A stretch of 64,000 bases of DNA from an uncultured Opitutia bacterium (GCA_903840355.1 CAIMFJ010000005.1:310001-374000), one strand, 5' to 3'; numbered from the stretch's first letter, positions 1 to 9,180 are shown. Notes: generated by a model not told the origin, from the sequence alone. A program made the numbers and translations.

Positions 1-1
1 G

Positions 2-985
2 ACCCGATTACTCCAGGCAGGAGTAGATTATTTGGCGGTGGCTAATGTCACCGAAGCCGTTCGCTTGCGTGAAGTCGGACACGATGGAGATATTCTTTTA
101 TTGAGTCCGACCTTGCCCAACGAATTAGCCCGAGCGGTACAATTGGATCTTAATATTACGGTATCTTCGGTGGAGGAATTGCAGTTGCTGGAGTCCCTCG
201 CCGTGGCGACGGGTAAGGTAGCCCAAGTACACATCAAGATTGATACGGGGATGGGGCGAGCGGGGGTGTGGTATGAAGAGGCCGAAGCCCTGTTGAAATT
301 ACTTGGTACTTTAACGAAAGTTCGTTGGCAGGGGCTTTACACGCATTTTTCGTCGGCCGATACGGATGCGGAATTTACCCGACTTCAGCGGCAGCGTTTC
401 TTAAACATTTTAGCTCAAGTTTCGCCCGAGCAACGGGCTAATCTTCTAGTGCATGCGGATAATAGCGCAGGCCTCGAAAGCTTTTCGCAAAATTCGCCCT
501 TTAATGCCGTGCGCATTGGTCTGATGCAATATGGCCTGCCACCTTCGGCGGGATCTTTTCTCGAAAGCTTGAAGCCGGAGCCGGTTTTATCGTTCCACGC
601 TCGCGTAGTTTTAGTCAAAAATTTACCTGCTGGCACGAGCATCAGTTATAATCGGACCAAGACGCTGAGCCGTCCTAGTCGTATTGCCATCGTGGCCGTG
701 GGCTATGGCGATGGGGTGCCGACCGCAGCCAGCAATCGCGGTTATTTCCTCATTCAAGGGAAGCGCTGTCCGATTTTAGGGCGTGTGACAATGGACCAGA
801 CAGTCGTCGATGTTTCGGACCTAGCTCACGTTCAGGTGGGGGATTTAGCCACCATCCTTGGTCGACAAGGAAATGATCAAATCACGGTACCTGAATTTTG
901 TGACTGGTCAGATTGCATTCCTTGGGAGGCGTTGTGTAGTTTAACGCAACGCGTCCAACGTCATTACCGCACCGATCGCACTTAG
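2..985 (+). CDS. alr: Alanine racemase, 5'-truncated by window edge
   Basis: PLP-dependent alanine racemase, which makes D-alanine for peptidoglycan in the cytoplasm. The window opens inside the gene, so the N-terminal segment with the PLP lysine is missing and about 327 codons remain. Visible landmarks are HIKIDTGMGRAG in the barrel, RIGLMQYG, the catalytic-tyrosine motif ISYNRT, and MDQTVVDVSD in the C-terminal beta domain, all in the usual order. The TAG stop overlaps the stop codon of the convergent lipoprotein gene by 4 bp. Family assignment is secure; the true start lies upstream of base 1. Confidence 0.95.
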   Translation, partial: TRLLQAGVDYLAVANVTEAVRLREVGHDGDILLLSPTLPNELARAVQLDLNITVSSVEELQLLESLAVATGKVAQVHIKIDTGMGRAGVWYEEAEALLKLLGTLTKVRWQGLYTHFSSADTDAEFTRLQRQRFLNILAQVSPEQRANLLVHADNSAGLESFSQNSPFNAVRIGLMQYGLPPSAGSFLESLKPEPVLSFHARVVLVKNLPAGTSISYNRTKTLSRPSRIAIVAVGYGDGVPTAASNRGYFLIQGKRCPILGRVTMDQTVVDVSDLAHVQVGDLATILGRQGNDQITVPEFCDWSDCIPWEALCSLTQRVQRHYRTDRT

Positions 986-1665
986 TTGCCGTTGTTTAAC
1001 TGTACGGTAGTTCGTGAAGTTTCGCCGAGACTGCCGGGGAAATTGCCGAGTTGAAATTTAATGAGTTCGGGAATGACGTGCCGTTGATTGGAGTCATTGC
1101 TGCTTCCAAAACTTACGGATTCGTAGAGCACTTTGCGTTTTTCCGCTGCTAAGGTGGCAGATAAACTATCTTGGCTCTCACTTAAGGGGAGGGGTTGGTA
1201 GAGTTTTAATTCTAATTCGCTATGATAAACGACGCCATTATCTGCCTGGTGGTTCGTGTTGGTATTACTGTTATTGTCGGAGTTCGAACCGAACCCGAAA
1301 AACTTACGAGAGCGCGACGAGGGGGCTTTAGCCCTGACGTTACTGTTGGAGATTGAATCGGCGTATTTATAAACAGCTTCGAAATCAGGACGCGTTGTCC
1401 GAGATTTCTCGATTTCACGCATCCCGGCCGCTACCAGGAAAGAACTGATTTGTTTCGCATACTCACGGTATTCTGAACTGTTGTTTAAAACCGATTCGGC
1501 GTTTTCGAGGGTAAAGGTCTTACCGCTCAAATCACGGCCTGCGAGCGTGGTGATGATATGGCGTTCGATGTAGAGGTCGTTTTTAGCTGGCTTGCTAGGA
1601 CTAGAACTCGAGCAGCCTAATAAAAACAGCCCGAGCACTAGGTAGGAATAAAAAGGAACTTTCAT
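982..1665 (-). CDS. Putative lipoprotein, DUF4136-like
   Basis: A 227-residue envelope protein. It begins with a lipoprotein signal peptide whose lipobox (FLLGC, Cys at about residue 18) is followed by a serine run. The middle has a low-complexity Ser/Asn-rich stretch (about residues 115-140). The C-terminus (IPELIKFQLGNFPG...) resembles the end of DUF4136-type lipoproteins, which is a tentative match from memory. It lies only 5 bp downstream of the uronate isomerase gene, so it is probably the last gene of that operon, although nothing in it points to sugar metabolism. No enzymatic motif is visible. Confidence 0.75.
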   Translation of the reverse strand: MKVPFYSYLVLGLFLLGCSSSSPSKPAKNDLYIERHIITTLAGRDLSGKTFTLENAESVLNNSSEYREYAKQISSFLVAAGMREIEKSRTTRPDFEAVYKYADSISNSNVRAKAPSSRSRKFFGFGSNSDNNSNTNTNHQADNGVVYHSELELKLYQPLPLSESQDSLSATLAAEKRKVLYESVSFGSSNDSNQRHVIPELIKFQLGNFPGSLGETSRTTVQLNNGN

Positions 1666-1670
1666 GAACC

Positions 1671-3077
1671 CTAAGCTTTAAACCCAAAGTAGTTACGGGC
1701 ATTTTGGTAGCACACGTCCGCTACTAAGCGTTCATTCCAATGTGGGTAGTCAGGAATTCGACCCGTTTCGACATCAGTACCGATGAGGTCACAGAGGATG
1801 CGGCGGAAGTATTCGTGACGAGGGTACGAAAGGAAGGAACGGGAGTCGGTAACCATGCCCACAAAGCGACTCAAGAGACCCAAGTCCGAGAGGGCGTTCA
1901 TTTGATCACGCATCCCACGTTCTTGGTCGAGGAACCACCAGCCCGAGCCGTATTGAATCTTGCCCGGCGTGACGCCGTCTTGGAACGAACCTGGCAAGCA
2001 GGCGAAGAGGGCGGTGTCGGCCGGATTAATATTATAAATAATCGTTTTCCCCAGCGCTTGCTCTTTGGAGAGCGTGCCAAACCAGCGAATCAGACCAGGG
2101 CCTTGGCGGAAGTCGCCGATGGTATCACAACCCGCATCCGAGCCGAGGCGTTGGAGTAAGCCAAGGTTCGGGTCGCGGACGGGGCCGAGGTGTAATTGTG
2201 TCGCCCAGCCCTTGGCGTGGTTGAGACGGCCGAGGTGGAGCATGATGAACGCCATGAATTTCTCCGTTTCATGGGCTGAGGCTGCTTGCCCGGCCATAGC
2301 GTTTTCCCAGATGGCTTTGGCTTCGGCTTCAGTGCACGTTGCGTCAGGCAAGTAGTCCAGACCATGGTCTGAAGCTCGGCAACCTGCGGCCGCAAAGTCA
2401 TCGTGGCGCTTTTGCAAGCCATCCATCAGACCTGCAAAGGTATCGGCACCCCGGCCGGTTTGTTGGCTGAGTCGCGTTGCCCAGGCTTTAACGCGTTCGG
2501 GGAGATGAACCTTCAGGCACGCATCGGGGCGGAAAGTGGGCACGATGCGGGTGGCGAAATTGGTTTTCGCAATGGCATGGTGATAATCCAAACTATCAGC
2601 GGGGTCATCGGTGGTACCAACGACTTCCACTTTCATCATCTTTAGAATACCACGGGCGGTCAGGTCGCCGTGCGTGAGTTGGCGATTTGCTTCGTCCCAA
2701 ACTTTTTGGGCATTGTTCCCATCTAGCACTTCTTGAATGCCGAAGTGTCGACGCAATTCAAGGTGGGTCCAGTGGAAGAGCGGATTCCGGAGGGTGTGCG
2801 GCACCGTTTCGGCCCACGCTTGGAATTTTTCGCGCGCCGTGGAACGACTGCCCGTGATGTAGTCTTCATTGACTCCATTGGCTCGCATGGCGCGCCACTT
2901 GTAGTGATCGCCCGCCAACCAAATGGCGGTTAAATCTTCGAAGCGGCGATTCTCGGCGATATCTTTGGGGCTCAGGTGGCAGTGGTAGTCGACGATGGGC
3001 TGGCTTTTCGCCGTCCCATGGTAGAGTTTCTGCGCCGTTGCCGTGCTGAGGATAAAATGGTCGTCCATGAAGGCCAT
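1671..3077 (-). CDS. uxaC: Uronate (glucuronate) isomerase
   Basis: Isomerises D-glucuronate to D-fructuronate (and D-galacturonate to D-tagaturonate), the first step of hexuronate breakdown. It closely follows the Escherichia coli UxaC pattern: the metal-binding DYHCHL near residues 30-35, GDHYKWRAMRANGV, FHWTHLELRR and VVGTTDDPADSLDYH, with about 468 residues overall, the family's usual length. I chose the ATG at 3077; a TTG at 3086 would add three residues. It is co-directional with, and 18 bp from, the SDR gene upstream, as expected for an enzyme acting just before the mannonate-forming reductase. Confidence 0.95.
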   Translation of the reverse strand: MAFMDDHFILSTATAQKLYHGTAKSQPIVDYHCHLSPKDIAENRRFEDLTAIWLAGDHYKWRAMRANGVNEDYITGSRSTAREKFQAWAETVPHTLRNPLFHWTHLELRRHFGIQEVLDGNNAQKVWDEANRQLTHGDLTARGILKMMKVEVVGTTDDPADSLDYHHAIAKTNFATRIVPTFRPDACLKVHLPERVKAWATRLSQQTGRGADTFAGLMDGLQKRHDDFAAAGCRASDHGLDYLPDATCTEAEAKAIWENAMAGQAASAHETEKFMAFIMLHLGRLNHAKGWATQLHLGPVRDPNLGLLQRLGSDAGCDTIGDFRQGPGLIRWFGTLSKEQALGKTIIYNINPADTALFACLPGSFQDGVTPGKIQYGSGWWFLDQERGMRDQMNALSDLGLLSRFVGMVTDSRSFLSYPRHEYFRRILCDLIGTDVETGRIPDYPHWNERLVADVCYQNARNYFGFKA

Positions 3078-3095
3078 TGGAGTCAAAGTGAGGCG

Positions 3096-3866
3096 TTAGA
3101 TAGACATCGCGGCAAAGCCACCATCCACGACGATTTCGGCGCCGGTGATGAAGCTGCCCGCTTCGGAGGCTAAGAGCAGGGAAGCACCGATGAGTTCTTT
3201 GGCTTCACCAAAACGATTCATCGGGGTCTTACCTAAAATCATCGCCACGCGCTCCGGGGTAAGCACTTTGCGGTTTTGTTCGGCGGGGAAGAAGCCCGGA
3301 ACTAGCGTGTTCACGCGGACGCCTTTAGCCGCCCATTCGCGAGCGAGGTTTTTGGATAGATTATGCACCGCGGCTTTCGAGGCCGAGTAGGTGAAGACGC
3401 GCGAAAGCGGGAGAATAGCTGATTCGGAGCCTAAGTTGATAATCGAACCTTTGCCTGCCTTGACCATTGCTTCGCCGAAGACTTGGCAACCGAAGATCAC
3501 ACCTTTGACGTTCACCGTGAGGATGCGGTCTAATTGGGCTTCATCGATTTCGAGGAAGGGCGTCGGTGAGTTAACGCCTGCACCGTTGACCAAGATGTCG
3601 ACTTTGCCGTGACGGGTGAGCACTTCATCGCGCAGTTTTACGAGCTCAGCCTTTTGAGTGGCTTCGCAAGGCAAGAACTCAGCCGAACCGCCGAGGGACT
3701 TGATTTTGGCGAGGCGCGTTTCGGCTTTCACCGGATCGCGTCCGACCAAGATGACGTGGGCCCCGGCCGAGGCAAAACCTTCGGCCATCGCACCACACAG
3801 TTCGCCTGTGCCGCCGATGATAACGGCGACTTTGCCTTGAAGAGAAAAGAGAGAGAGGGAAGACAT
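3096..3866 (-). CDS. SDR oxidoreductase, probable D-mannonate (fructuronate) oxidoreductase
   Basis: A classical short-chain dehydrogenase of 256 residues. The Rossmann motif near residues 17-25 reads GGTGELCGA, followed by NGAG and the catalytic Ser plus YSASK pair, and it ends DGGF as SDRs do. The [12 protein letters not shown] variant is typical of SDR-type D-mannonate oxidoreductases, which reduce fructuronate to mannonate in place of the unrelated long-chain UxuB. The position directly before uxaC and after a KDG kinase gene fits this. A KduD-like 2-keto-3-deoxygluconate role is the main alternative. No Shine-Dalgarno sequence precedes the ATG. Confidence 0.8.
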   Translation of the reverse strand: MSSLSLFSLQGKVAVIIGGTGELCGAMAEGFASAGAHVILVGRDPVKAETRLAKIKSLGGSAEFLPCEATQKAELVKLRDEVLTRHGKVDILVNGAGVNSPTPFLEIDEAQLDRILTVNVKGVIFGCQVFGEAMVKAGKGSIINLGSESAILPLSRVFTYSASKAAVHNLSKNLAREWAAKGVRVNTLVPGFFPAEQNRKVLTPERVAMILGKTPMNRFGEAKELIGASLLLASEAGSFITGAEIVVDGGFAAMSI

Positions 3867-3875
3867 GGTCGTAAA

Positions 3876-4973
3876 TTAGCGAACAACGCGGGCCCCGCCG
3901 CCGGAGATTTGTTTTTCAACTTCCTTGCGGGTTACCATGGAAGTGTCGCCAGGAGTCGTCGAAGCTAACGCCCCGTGAGCCGCTCCATATTCAACCGCCT
4001 TTTGGGCGTCATTGTGCTCCAAGAAGCCGAAGACCAAACCACTGGCGAAGCTGTCGCCGCCGCCCACGCGGTCGAGGATTTCTAATTCAGGGTACTTGCG
4101 GCTGTCGTAGAATTTACCGTCGTGCCAGCAAATCGCGCTCCAGTCGTTCTTGGTAGCGGTGATCACGCGACGCAAGGTCGTGGCCGCAACTTTGAAGTTC
4201 GGGAATTCTTTCACGGCTGTGGCGATCATGTCTTTGAACGCTTGGGTTTCGATGTGAGACAAACTGTGGTCAGCCCCTTTGACTTCGAAGCCTAAGGAAG
4301 CGGTGAAATCCTCTTCGTTACCAATCATCACATCGACGTAACGCGCGATTTCGCGATTCACTTCTTGAGCTTTCTTTAAGCCCCCAATGCTCTTCCAAAG
4401 CGAAGGACGATAGTTCAAGTCATAGGAAACAATTGTGCCATGGCGCTTCGCAGCCTTAACGGCTTCGATGGTCACTTGGGCGGTGGATTCCGAGAGTGCG
4501 GCAAAAATACCGCCCGTGTGTAACCAGCGCACGCCCAGTTTACCGAACAAATGATCCCAGTCGAAATCGCCTGGCTTCAGTTGGCTGGCGGCGGTGTTAC
4601 CGCGGTCGGGGACGCCGACCGCACCCCGAATACCAAAACCACGCTCCGTGAAATTCAAGCCATTGCGTACCGAGCGGCCAATCCCGTCGTCTTCACGCCA
4701 AAGAATGTAGTCGGTATTCACGCCGCCTTGCATGACGAAATCTTCGAGTAAGCGACCCACTTCATTGTCGACGAAAGCGGTGCACACCGAGGTGCGTAAG
4801 CCGAAGCATTTGCGCAGACCACGGGCGACGTTGTATTCTCCGCCACCTTCCCAAACTTGGAATTGGCGCGTCGTGCGGACCCGGCCTTCACCGGGGTCAA
4901 GACGGAGCATGATTTCGCCTAACGATACTTGATCGAAGGCACATTCCTTTGCGGATTTAATTTGCAGAGCCAT
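3876..4973 (-). CDS. kdgK: PfkB-family sugar kinase, probable 2-keto-3-deoxygluconate kinase
   Basis: A ribokinase-fold kinase of 365 residues expected to phosphorylate 2-keto-3-deoxygluconate to KDPG. Landmarks are the N-terminal GEIMLRL, the sugar-binding GGGEYNVARGL, a YDLNYRPSLW segment characteristic of KDG kinases, and the anion-hole/catalytic DRVGGGDSFASG near the C-terminus. It is 9 bp upstream of the SDR gene in the same operon. The next genes needed for the pathway (mannonate dehydratase and KDPG aldolase) are not in this window. The start codon is preceded by a pyrimidine-rich CATCCT instead of a Shine-Dalgarno sequence. Confidence 0.85.
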   Translation of the reverse strand: MALQIKSAKECAFDQVSLGEIMLRLDPGEGRVRTTRQFQVWEGGGEYNVARGLRKCFGLRTSVCTAFVDNEVGRLLEDFVMQGGVNTDYILWREDDGIGRSVRNGLNFTERGFGIRGAVGVPDRGNTAASQLKPGDFDWDHLFGKLGVRWLHTGGIFAALSESTAQVTIEAVKAAKRHGTIVSYDLNYRPSLWKSIGGLKKAQEVNREIARYVDVMIGNEEDFTASLGFEVKGADHSLSHIETQAFKDMIATAVKEFPNFKVAATTLRRVITATKNDWSAICWHDGKFYDSRKYPELEILDRVGGGDSFASGLVFGFLEHNDAQKAVEYGAAHGALASTTPGDTSMVTRKEVEKQISGGGARVVR

Positions 4974-5003
4974 AGGATGAATAAAAGGAGGTTGGATAAA
5001 GAA

Positions 5004-6098
5004 TTAACCCGTGGGCAATTGCGAGAGGTCGAACGGTTTAACGCCCACGTGTTCGGCGATTTCATTGAACGCTTTGACTTCCGCTTCCGAGAAGAGCAAG
5101 CCGCCTGCTTTGCGGCTGCGGAGGGCGAAGTTGGCTTCCAGTTGGCCAGGGAGCATGCAATTTTCGTTACCGTGACCGAGCACATCAGCTAAGACCGCTT
5201 TCACGTTTTGCGATTGCGTGCGACCTTGGGCGAAGACGCCCGAGCTGATGGCTTCAGGGTGAATCACTTGGAAGAAGAACGCACAGGCTTGTTTTTCGCC
5301 TGGGACGTGGGTGCGACTGCGAATCGTGGGCAAGGAGCCACCGATAAAGCCCGCAACGATTTCGTTGATGAGAGACAGACCGTAGCCCTTGTGGGCACCG
5401 AACGGTAGTAAGGACACCGCTTGATTTGGATCGAGGGTGATTTTACCGTCCTTATCCACGGCGGCATCAGGAGGTAGCGGTTTACCTTCGCGCTTGAGCA
5501 CTTGCACGCGGCCCATGGCGATCACGGATGTGGCCCAATCGATGACGATGGGGTAGCCAAGCGCTTCAGTCGTCGGGAAGCCCCAAGAGTGAGGGTTGGT
5601 GCCAAGCGTCGGGAATTTACCTTGGAAGGGGACTACTTCCGCAAGGGTCGCCGTGCAGTTCGTGTAAGCGATGTAACCGCGTTTTGCGGCCTCCATCACG
5701 TAGCCACCGCCCCAGAGGTAGTGGAAGGCGTTATCAACCGAAACCGTCCCCACGCCGTATTGGTCGGCTAATTGGATACAACGCTCAATCGCGTCCACGG
5801 CCACGGCTTGACCTAATTTTTGTTGAGCATCCCACACTTCAGCCGCAGCGAAACGCGAAGGCTTCTTTTGGACGACCGCATTGGGTTTGCAACCCGGGAC
5901 TGGGGCACCGGAACCAAACAACTCATCCAAGTGCAACGCCTTGAGGGCATTGTGGGTCCGGATGCCGTGGTGCGTGGCCATGCTGGCCATTTGGGCCGCT
6001 TGGGCCGATTCCTTTTCACCAAAACCACGTTGGCGATAAGCGGCGATCACGAGCGCTTCGTGAGCGGCCTGAGGGACGACATAGAATGTTTCGGACAT
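5004..6098 (-). CDS. LDH2 / malate dehydrogenase-like oxidoreductase
   Basis: A 364-residue member of the LDH2_EcMDH (ureidoglycolate / sulfolactate / malate dehydrogenase) family, NAD(P)H-dependent reductases of 2-oxoacids unrelated to classical Rossmann dehydrogenases. Visible family features are ATHHGIRTHNA near the N-terminus, the TLGTNPHSWGFP nucleotide-binding segment, and LLPFGAHKGYGLSLINE. It is the second gene of the hexuronate operon, between a D-2-hydroxyacid dehydrogenase gene and kdgK, so a 2-keto sugar acid is a plausible substrate. That is inferred from context only. Confidence 0.85.
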   Translation of the reverse strand: MSETFYVVPQAAHEALVIAAYRQRGFGEKESAQAAQMASMATHHGIRTHNALKALHLDELFGSGAPVPGCKPNAVVQKKPSRFAAAEVWDAQQKLGQAVAVDAIERCIQLADQYGVGTVSVDNAFHYLWGGGYVMEAAKRGYIAYTNCTATLAEVVPFQGKFPTLGTNPHSWGFPTTEALGYPIVIDWATSVIAMGRVQVLKREGKPLPPDAAVDKDGKITLDPNQAVSLLPFGAHKGYGLSLINEIVAGFIGGSLPTIRSRTHVPGEKQACAFFFQVIHPEAISSGVFAQGRTQSQNVKAVLADVLGHGNENCMLPGQLEANFALRSRKAGGLLFSEAEVKAFNEIAEHVGVKPFDLSQLPTG

Positions 6099-6116
6099 GG
6101 GTGTAGGTGCAAAAAA

Positions 6117-7100
6117 TTAGATGACTTTTTTGACAGGAACTTCCGGATTGATTTGGGCGAGTGGTTTTTCGCCGTGCATCGCCAAGATCAGATTTTTCAC
6201 TGCAGCCATGGCTTGCCGCTGGACGCTTTCGGCCGTGCGCGAACCGATGTGAGGCGTAACAATACAATTGGGTAACTTGGTGAGCGGGTGGTCAGCACGC
6301 GGAGGCTCTTCGTCCAACACGTCTGTACCATAACCGCCGACTTGACCGGATTTGAGGGCCGCGGCCATGTCCTCGGTGTGCACGATTTCGCCTCGGGCAC
6401 AGTTGAGGATGAGCACGCCCTTCTTCATCTTCGCAATCGTTGAAGCACGGATTAAATCGCGGGTTTCAGGCGTTAAATTAGTATGCAACGACAGGTAATC
6501 GGCTACGGCAAAGACCTCATCCATGGTCTTAGCACGCGTTACTTGATACTGGTTCGCAAACGCTTCGTCCCAGTATAAATCATAACCCACGACCTTCATG
6601 CCAAAGGCACGAGCGCGGATGGCGACCTCTTTGCCGATGCGGCCCATGCCGATGATGCCAATCGTCTTATCGAGCAATTCGTGCCCCGTTTTACGCTTCC
6701 AGCCACCCGAACGCGTCGAATCGGTGTGGAAGTAGAAATTCTTTTCCAGTGCGAGGAGCAGCAAGAAGGTGTGTTCAGCCACCGTCGTGTGATTCACGCC
6801 TGGAGTGAAGAGCAGGGGAATCCCTTGGGCAGTGAGGGCCTTCACGTCGATCTTGTCGACCCCGATGCCATACTTACTGACTACTTTTAAGCGAGGCAGT
6901 GCCTTGGCGATGACTGATGCCGTGATCATGTCGTCCCCACAAATGTAACCATCAAACTCGCCCATGAGCGCTAAGGTGTCCGCTTCGTTGAGGGGGCCGC
7001 GAGCGGTGACCACTTCCCAACCCGTTTCTGCCAAAAGGCGGTGGTGTTCGCCCGGGGTGTCTTGAAATGAAGTCGTCGTGAGAAGAATCCGTGGTTTCAT
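6117..7100 (-). CDS. D-isomer-specific 2-hydroxyacid dehydrogenase (phosphoglycerate dehydrogenase-like)
   Basis: NAD-dependent D-2-hydroxyacid dehydrogenase of about 327 residues. It shows the NAD-binding GMGRIGKEVA, LNCARGEIV with the substrate arginine, DVLDEEPP with the acidic partner, and TPHIGSRT with the catalytic histidine. It lacks the C-terminal ACT domain of true serine-pathway SerA, so a catabolic or glyoxylate/hydroxypyruvate-type role is likely. It is the first gene of the hexuronate operon. I chose the ATG at 7100 (MKPRILLTT); an in-frame ATG at 7121 would add seven residues. Neither start has a Shine-Dalgarno sequence. Confidence 0.85.
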   Translation of the reverse strand: MKPRILLTTTSFQDTPGEHHRLLAETGWEVVTARGPLNEADTLALMGEFDGYICGDDMITASVIAKALPRLKVVSKYGIGVDKIDVKALTAQGIPLLFTPGVNHTTVAEHTFLLLLALEKNFYFHTDSTRSGGWKRKTGHELLDKTIGIIGMGRIGKEVAIRARAFGMKVVGYDLYWDEAFANQYQVTRAKTMDEVFAVADYLSLHTNLTPETRDLIRASTIAKMKKGVLILNCARGEIVHTEDMAAALKSGQVGGYGTDVLDEEPPRADHPLTKLPNCIVTPHIGSRTAESVQRQAMAAVKNLILAMHGEKPLAQINPEVPVKKVI

Positions 7101-7212
7101 TATGGGTATATTCCCGCTCATTAGTGACTTTAGGTGGGCTATCAGTCAATAGGACTTCCTCGGAGGGTGGCTAAATTTCGCGACGCTAACTGACTGACAG
7201 TAAAACAGTTCG

Positions 7213-7234
7213 GCGATTTAATGAAATATATCGC
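7213..7234. promoter_or_regulatory. Imperfect inverted repeat, candidate operator
   Basis: A 22-bp imperfect palindrome with outer arms GCGAT and ATCGC; 8 of 11 positions are symmetric and the centre is AT-rich. It lies in the intergenic region between the divergent hexuronate operon and the small secreted-protein/transporter genes. Its size suits a dimeric regulator of the LacI or GntR type, but no regulator gene is nearby. Confidence 0.3.
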
Positions 7235-7291
7235 TCTTTTGCAGTGGGGATTAGGACTTGATGGGGCAGGGGTGAAAGGTAAAAGCGAGGT

Positions 7292-7726
7292 ATGTTACCC
7301 CGACTTATCCTTATTTGTTTTTGCGCCTTGTCTGTCGTGCTGAGTGCTAAAAATACTTCGACGAGTACTACCAGCAAGTCGACGACTTCGACGAAGAAAA
7401 CGACCACGACGGCTGATCAGCCTCTCCCCACGGATCCATTCACGCGTTACGACATGGTGGTGACCGGCAAAGATGCGGATGATTTACGGGAAGCCTTAAC
7501 CACGGCCGCCAATGATGCCGCGGTGACCAAGGCGACGCAGGCTTACAAAGATGCTTTAACGAAAGCAGAAAACGCCACGGCGGGCACCAAGAGCTCGGCC
7601 GTTGATGCTTTAAAAATCACGCTTAAAAATCTTTTCAGCGCCGAGAAAGCAGCCGTTTTAAAGGCGAATCCCAAGTTGGCCGATGCGATTACGAAGATTG
7701 AAAACGCGGAAAAGACTGCCAAATAA
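7292..7726 (+). CDS. Small secreted Thr/Ser/Lys-rich protein of unknown function
   Basis: A 144-residue protein with an N-terminal signal peptide (MLPRLILICFCALSVVLSA) followed directly by a Thr/Ser/Lys low-complexity stretch (about residues 20-42). The rest is Ala/Lys/Asp-rich and probably helical. The low-complexity segment resembles a linker or a surface-exposed region. A GCGAGG sequence just before the ATG may serve as ribosome binding site, and a strong terminator follows. I do not recognise the family. It is divergent from the hexuronate operon and upstream of the transporter gene, but is separated from the latter by the terminator. Confidence 0.7.
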   Translation: MLPRLILICFCALSVVLSAKNTSTSTTSKSTTSTKKTTTTADQPLPTDPFTRYDMVVTGKDADDLREALTTAANDAAVTKATQAYKDALTKAENATAGTKSSAVDALKITLKNLFSAEKAAVLKANPKLADAITKIENAEKTAK

Positions 7727-7744
7727 GCTTATCTTTGCTTTCTA

Positions 7745-7781
7745 AAATAAGGGGTGTCGTCTGGCACCCTTTATTTATTTT
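7745..7781 (+). terminator. Rho-independent terminator
   Basis: A strong hairpin just after the small secreted-protein gene. AAATAAGGGGTG pairs with CACCCTTTATTT, with wobble pairs and a GTCT loop at the tip, and a T-rich tail follows (TTATTTATTTT). It separates that gene from the ExuT-like transporter gene. Confidence 0.85.
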
Positions 7782-7850
7782 AAGCACTGTGCGCCAAGAT
7801 ACAGGGTGGACTTGGCTCAAAAGGACTCTTTGGTGGGAGCACCCCTTTCT

Positions 7851-9143
7851 ATGAATCAACCTGTCGCTAAGCCTAACGTGTCGTCGCACCGCTGGATTAT
7901 CTTAGCCCTCTTATTTTTCGCCACGACAATCAATTATATCGATCGGTCTATCCTTTCACTGATTAAGCCAGACTACTTGGATAAAGAACTTGGGTGGACC
8001 AATACGCAGTATGGTTATGTGAATTCGACGTTTCAATTTGCGTATGCACTAGGCTTACTCGGCTTCGGTTGGTTCATTGATCGTTTCGGTACGAAAATTG
8101 GTTACACCGTTTCGATTCTTTTCTGGTCCTTGGCCGCCGCTGGTCACGCGGCCGTTGGTTCCGTGATGGGCTTTGCGTCGGCCCGGGTCTTCTTGGGCTT
8201 GGGTGAGGGCGGTAATTTCCCGGCGGCGATTAAGACCGTGGCGCAATGGTTCCCTCGGGCCGAGCGAGCTTTTGCCAACGCCTTATTTAATTCGGGTACA
8301 AATATCGGCAATGTTATCGCCCCAGTTATTGTGATTCCGATTGCGGCTAATTGGGGTTGGCGCGCCACCTTTGTCGTCGCGGGGGCGGCGGGTATTCTCT
8401 GGATTTTTTTATGGCTGCCACTGTTCCGGAATCCCCCTGCTCAAGACGATGAAACCTCGGCAGCAGTAGAAGAAAAGGTTTCCTGGACGAGTTTGTTTCG
8501 CACCCGTCAAGCGTGGGCTTACATGGTCTGTAAATTTCTAACCGATCCCGTGTGGTGGTTCTATTTAATTTGGTTGCCCGACTATTTTAAGAAAGAGCAG
8601 CATCTTGATTTAAAGGCCATGGGGGTAATGCCTAGTTTGTTAAACCCTGCCGCTTTCTTGAACTGGATGTTTAGTCAGCCTATCGTCGTGCTCTACTCGA
8701 TTGTCACCGTTGTCAGCATTTTGGCGGGTTGGTTGGTGAAACGTTTTGCGGATGGGGGTACCAACATCGTCACCGTGCGTAAGGTTTCGATGCTCATCTT
8801 CGCTCTGTGTTCCTTGCCAATTTTCTTCGTACGGGGCTTGGGCATGTGGCAGGCCGTGGCCTTAATTGCTTTTGCGGCGTCGGCACACCAAGCTTGGTCG
8901 GCGAGTCTTTACGCCACTATTTCGGACACCTTCCCCAAGAAGGCAGTGGCTTCGGTTTCAGGTCTGGGTGGTTTTTCCGGTTCCATTGGAGGTATGATTT
9001 TCCCGATTGTAGCAGGCATGGTGCTCGATGCTAATCCCACGGGTGGCTATGCCATCCTGTTTAGCTTCTGCGCGTTTGCCTACGTCTTGGCTTACGCCAT
9101 TCACCACGCCTTGGTACCCCGCTTAGAGATGGCCGAAGTGTAG
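7851..9143 (+). CDS. MFS transporter, ExuT-like hexuronate permease
   Basis: An inner-membrane major facilitator protein of about 430 residues with 12 predicted membrane segments. Features of the ACS/hexuronate (ExuT) group are NYIDRSILSL in helix 1, GWFIDRFGTKIGY between helices 2 and 3, and GLGEGGNFPAAIKTVAQWFP in helix 4. Import of glucuronate or galacturonate fits the divergent uxaC operon. I chose the ATG at 7851, preceded by GGGAG and CCCCTTTCT; a GTG at 7806 would give 15 extra residues before the helix. Substrate is inferred from family and context. Confidence 0.88.
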   Translation: MNQPVAKPNVSSHRWIILALLFFATTINYIDRSILSLIKPDYLDKELGWTNTQYGYVNSTFQFAYALGLLGFGWFIDRFGTKIGYTVSILFWSLAAAGHAAVGSVMGFASARVFLGLGEGGNFPAAIKTVAQWFPRAERAFANALFNSGTNIGNVIAPVIVIPIAANWGWRATFVVAGAAGILWIFLWLPLFRNPPAQDDETSAAVEEKVSWTSLFRTRQAWAYMVCKFLTDPVWWFYLIWLPDYFKKEQHLDLKAMGVMPSLLNPAAFLNWMFSQPIVVLYSIVTVVSILAGWLVKRFADGGTNIVTVRKVSMLIFALCSLPIFFVRGLGMWQAVALIAFAASAHQAWSASLYATISDTFPKKAVASVSGLGGFSGSIGGMIFPIVAGMVLDANPTGGYAILFSFCAFAYVLAYAIHHALVPRLEMAEV

Positions 9144-9150
9144 TCGGCCT

Positions 9151-9180
9151 TCGTGGTAGAGGCTTAGCCTGCTACCACGA
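9151..9180. terminator. Convergent hairpin at gene ends, no T-tract
   Basis: A perfect 9-bp stem (TCGTGGTAG with CTACCACGA) with a 12-nt loop. It lies in the gap between the convergent transporter and leuS genes and overlaps the last codons of leuS. Neither side carries a run of T, so intrinsic termination is uncertain; it may block convergent transcription or protect mRNA ends. Confidence 0.35.
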
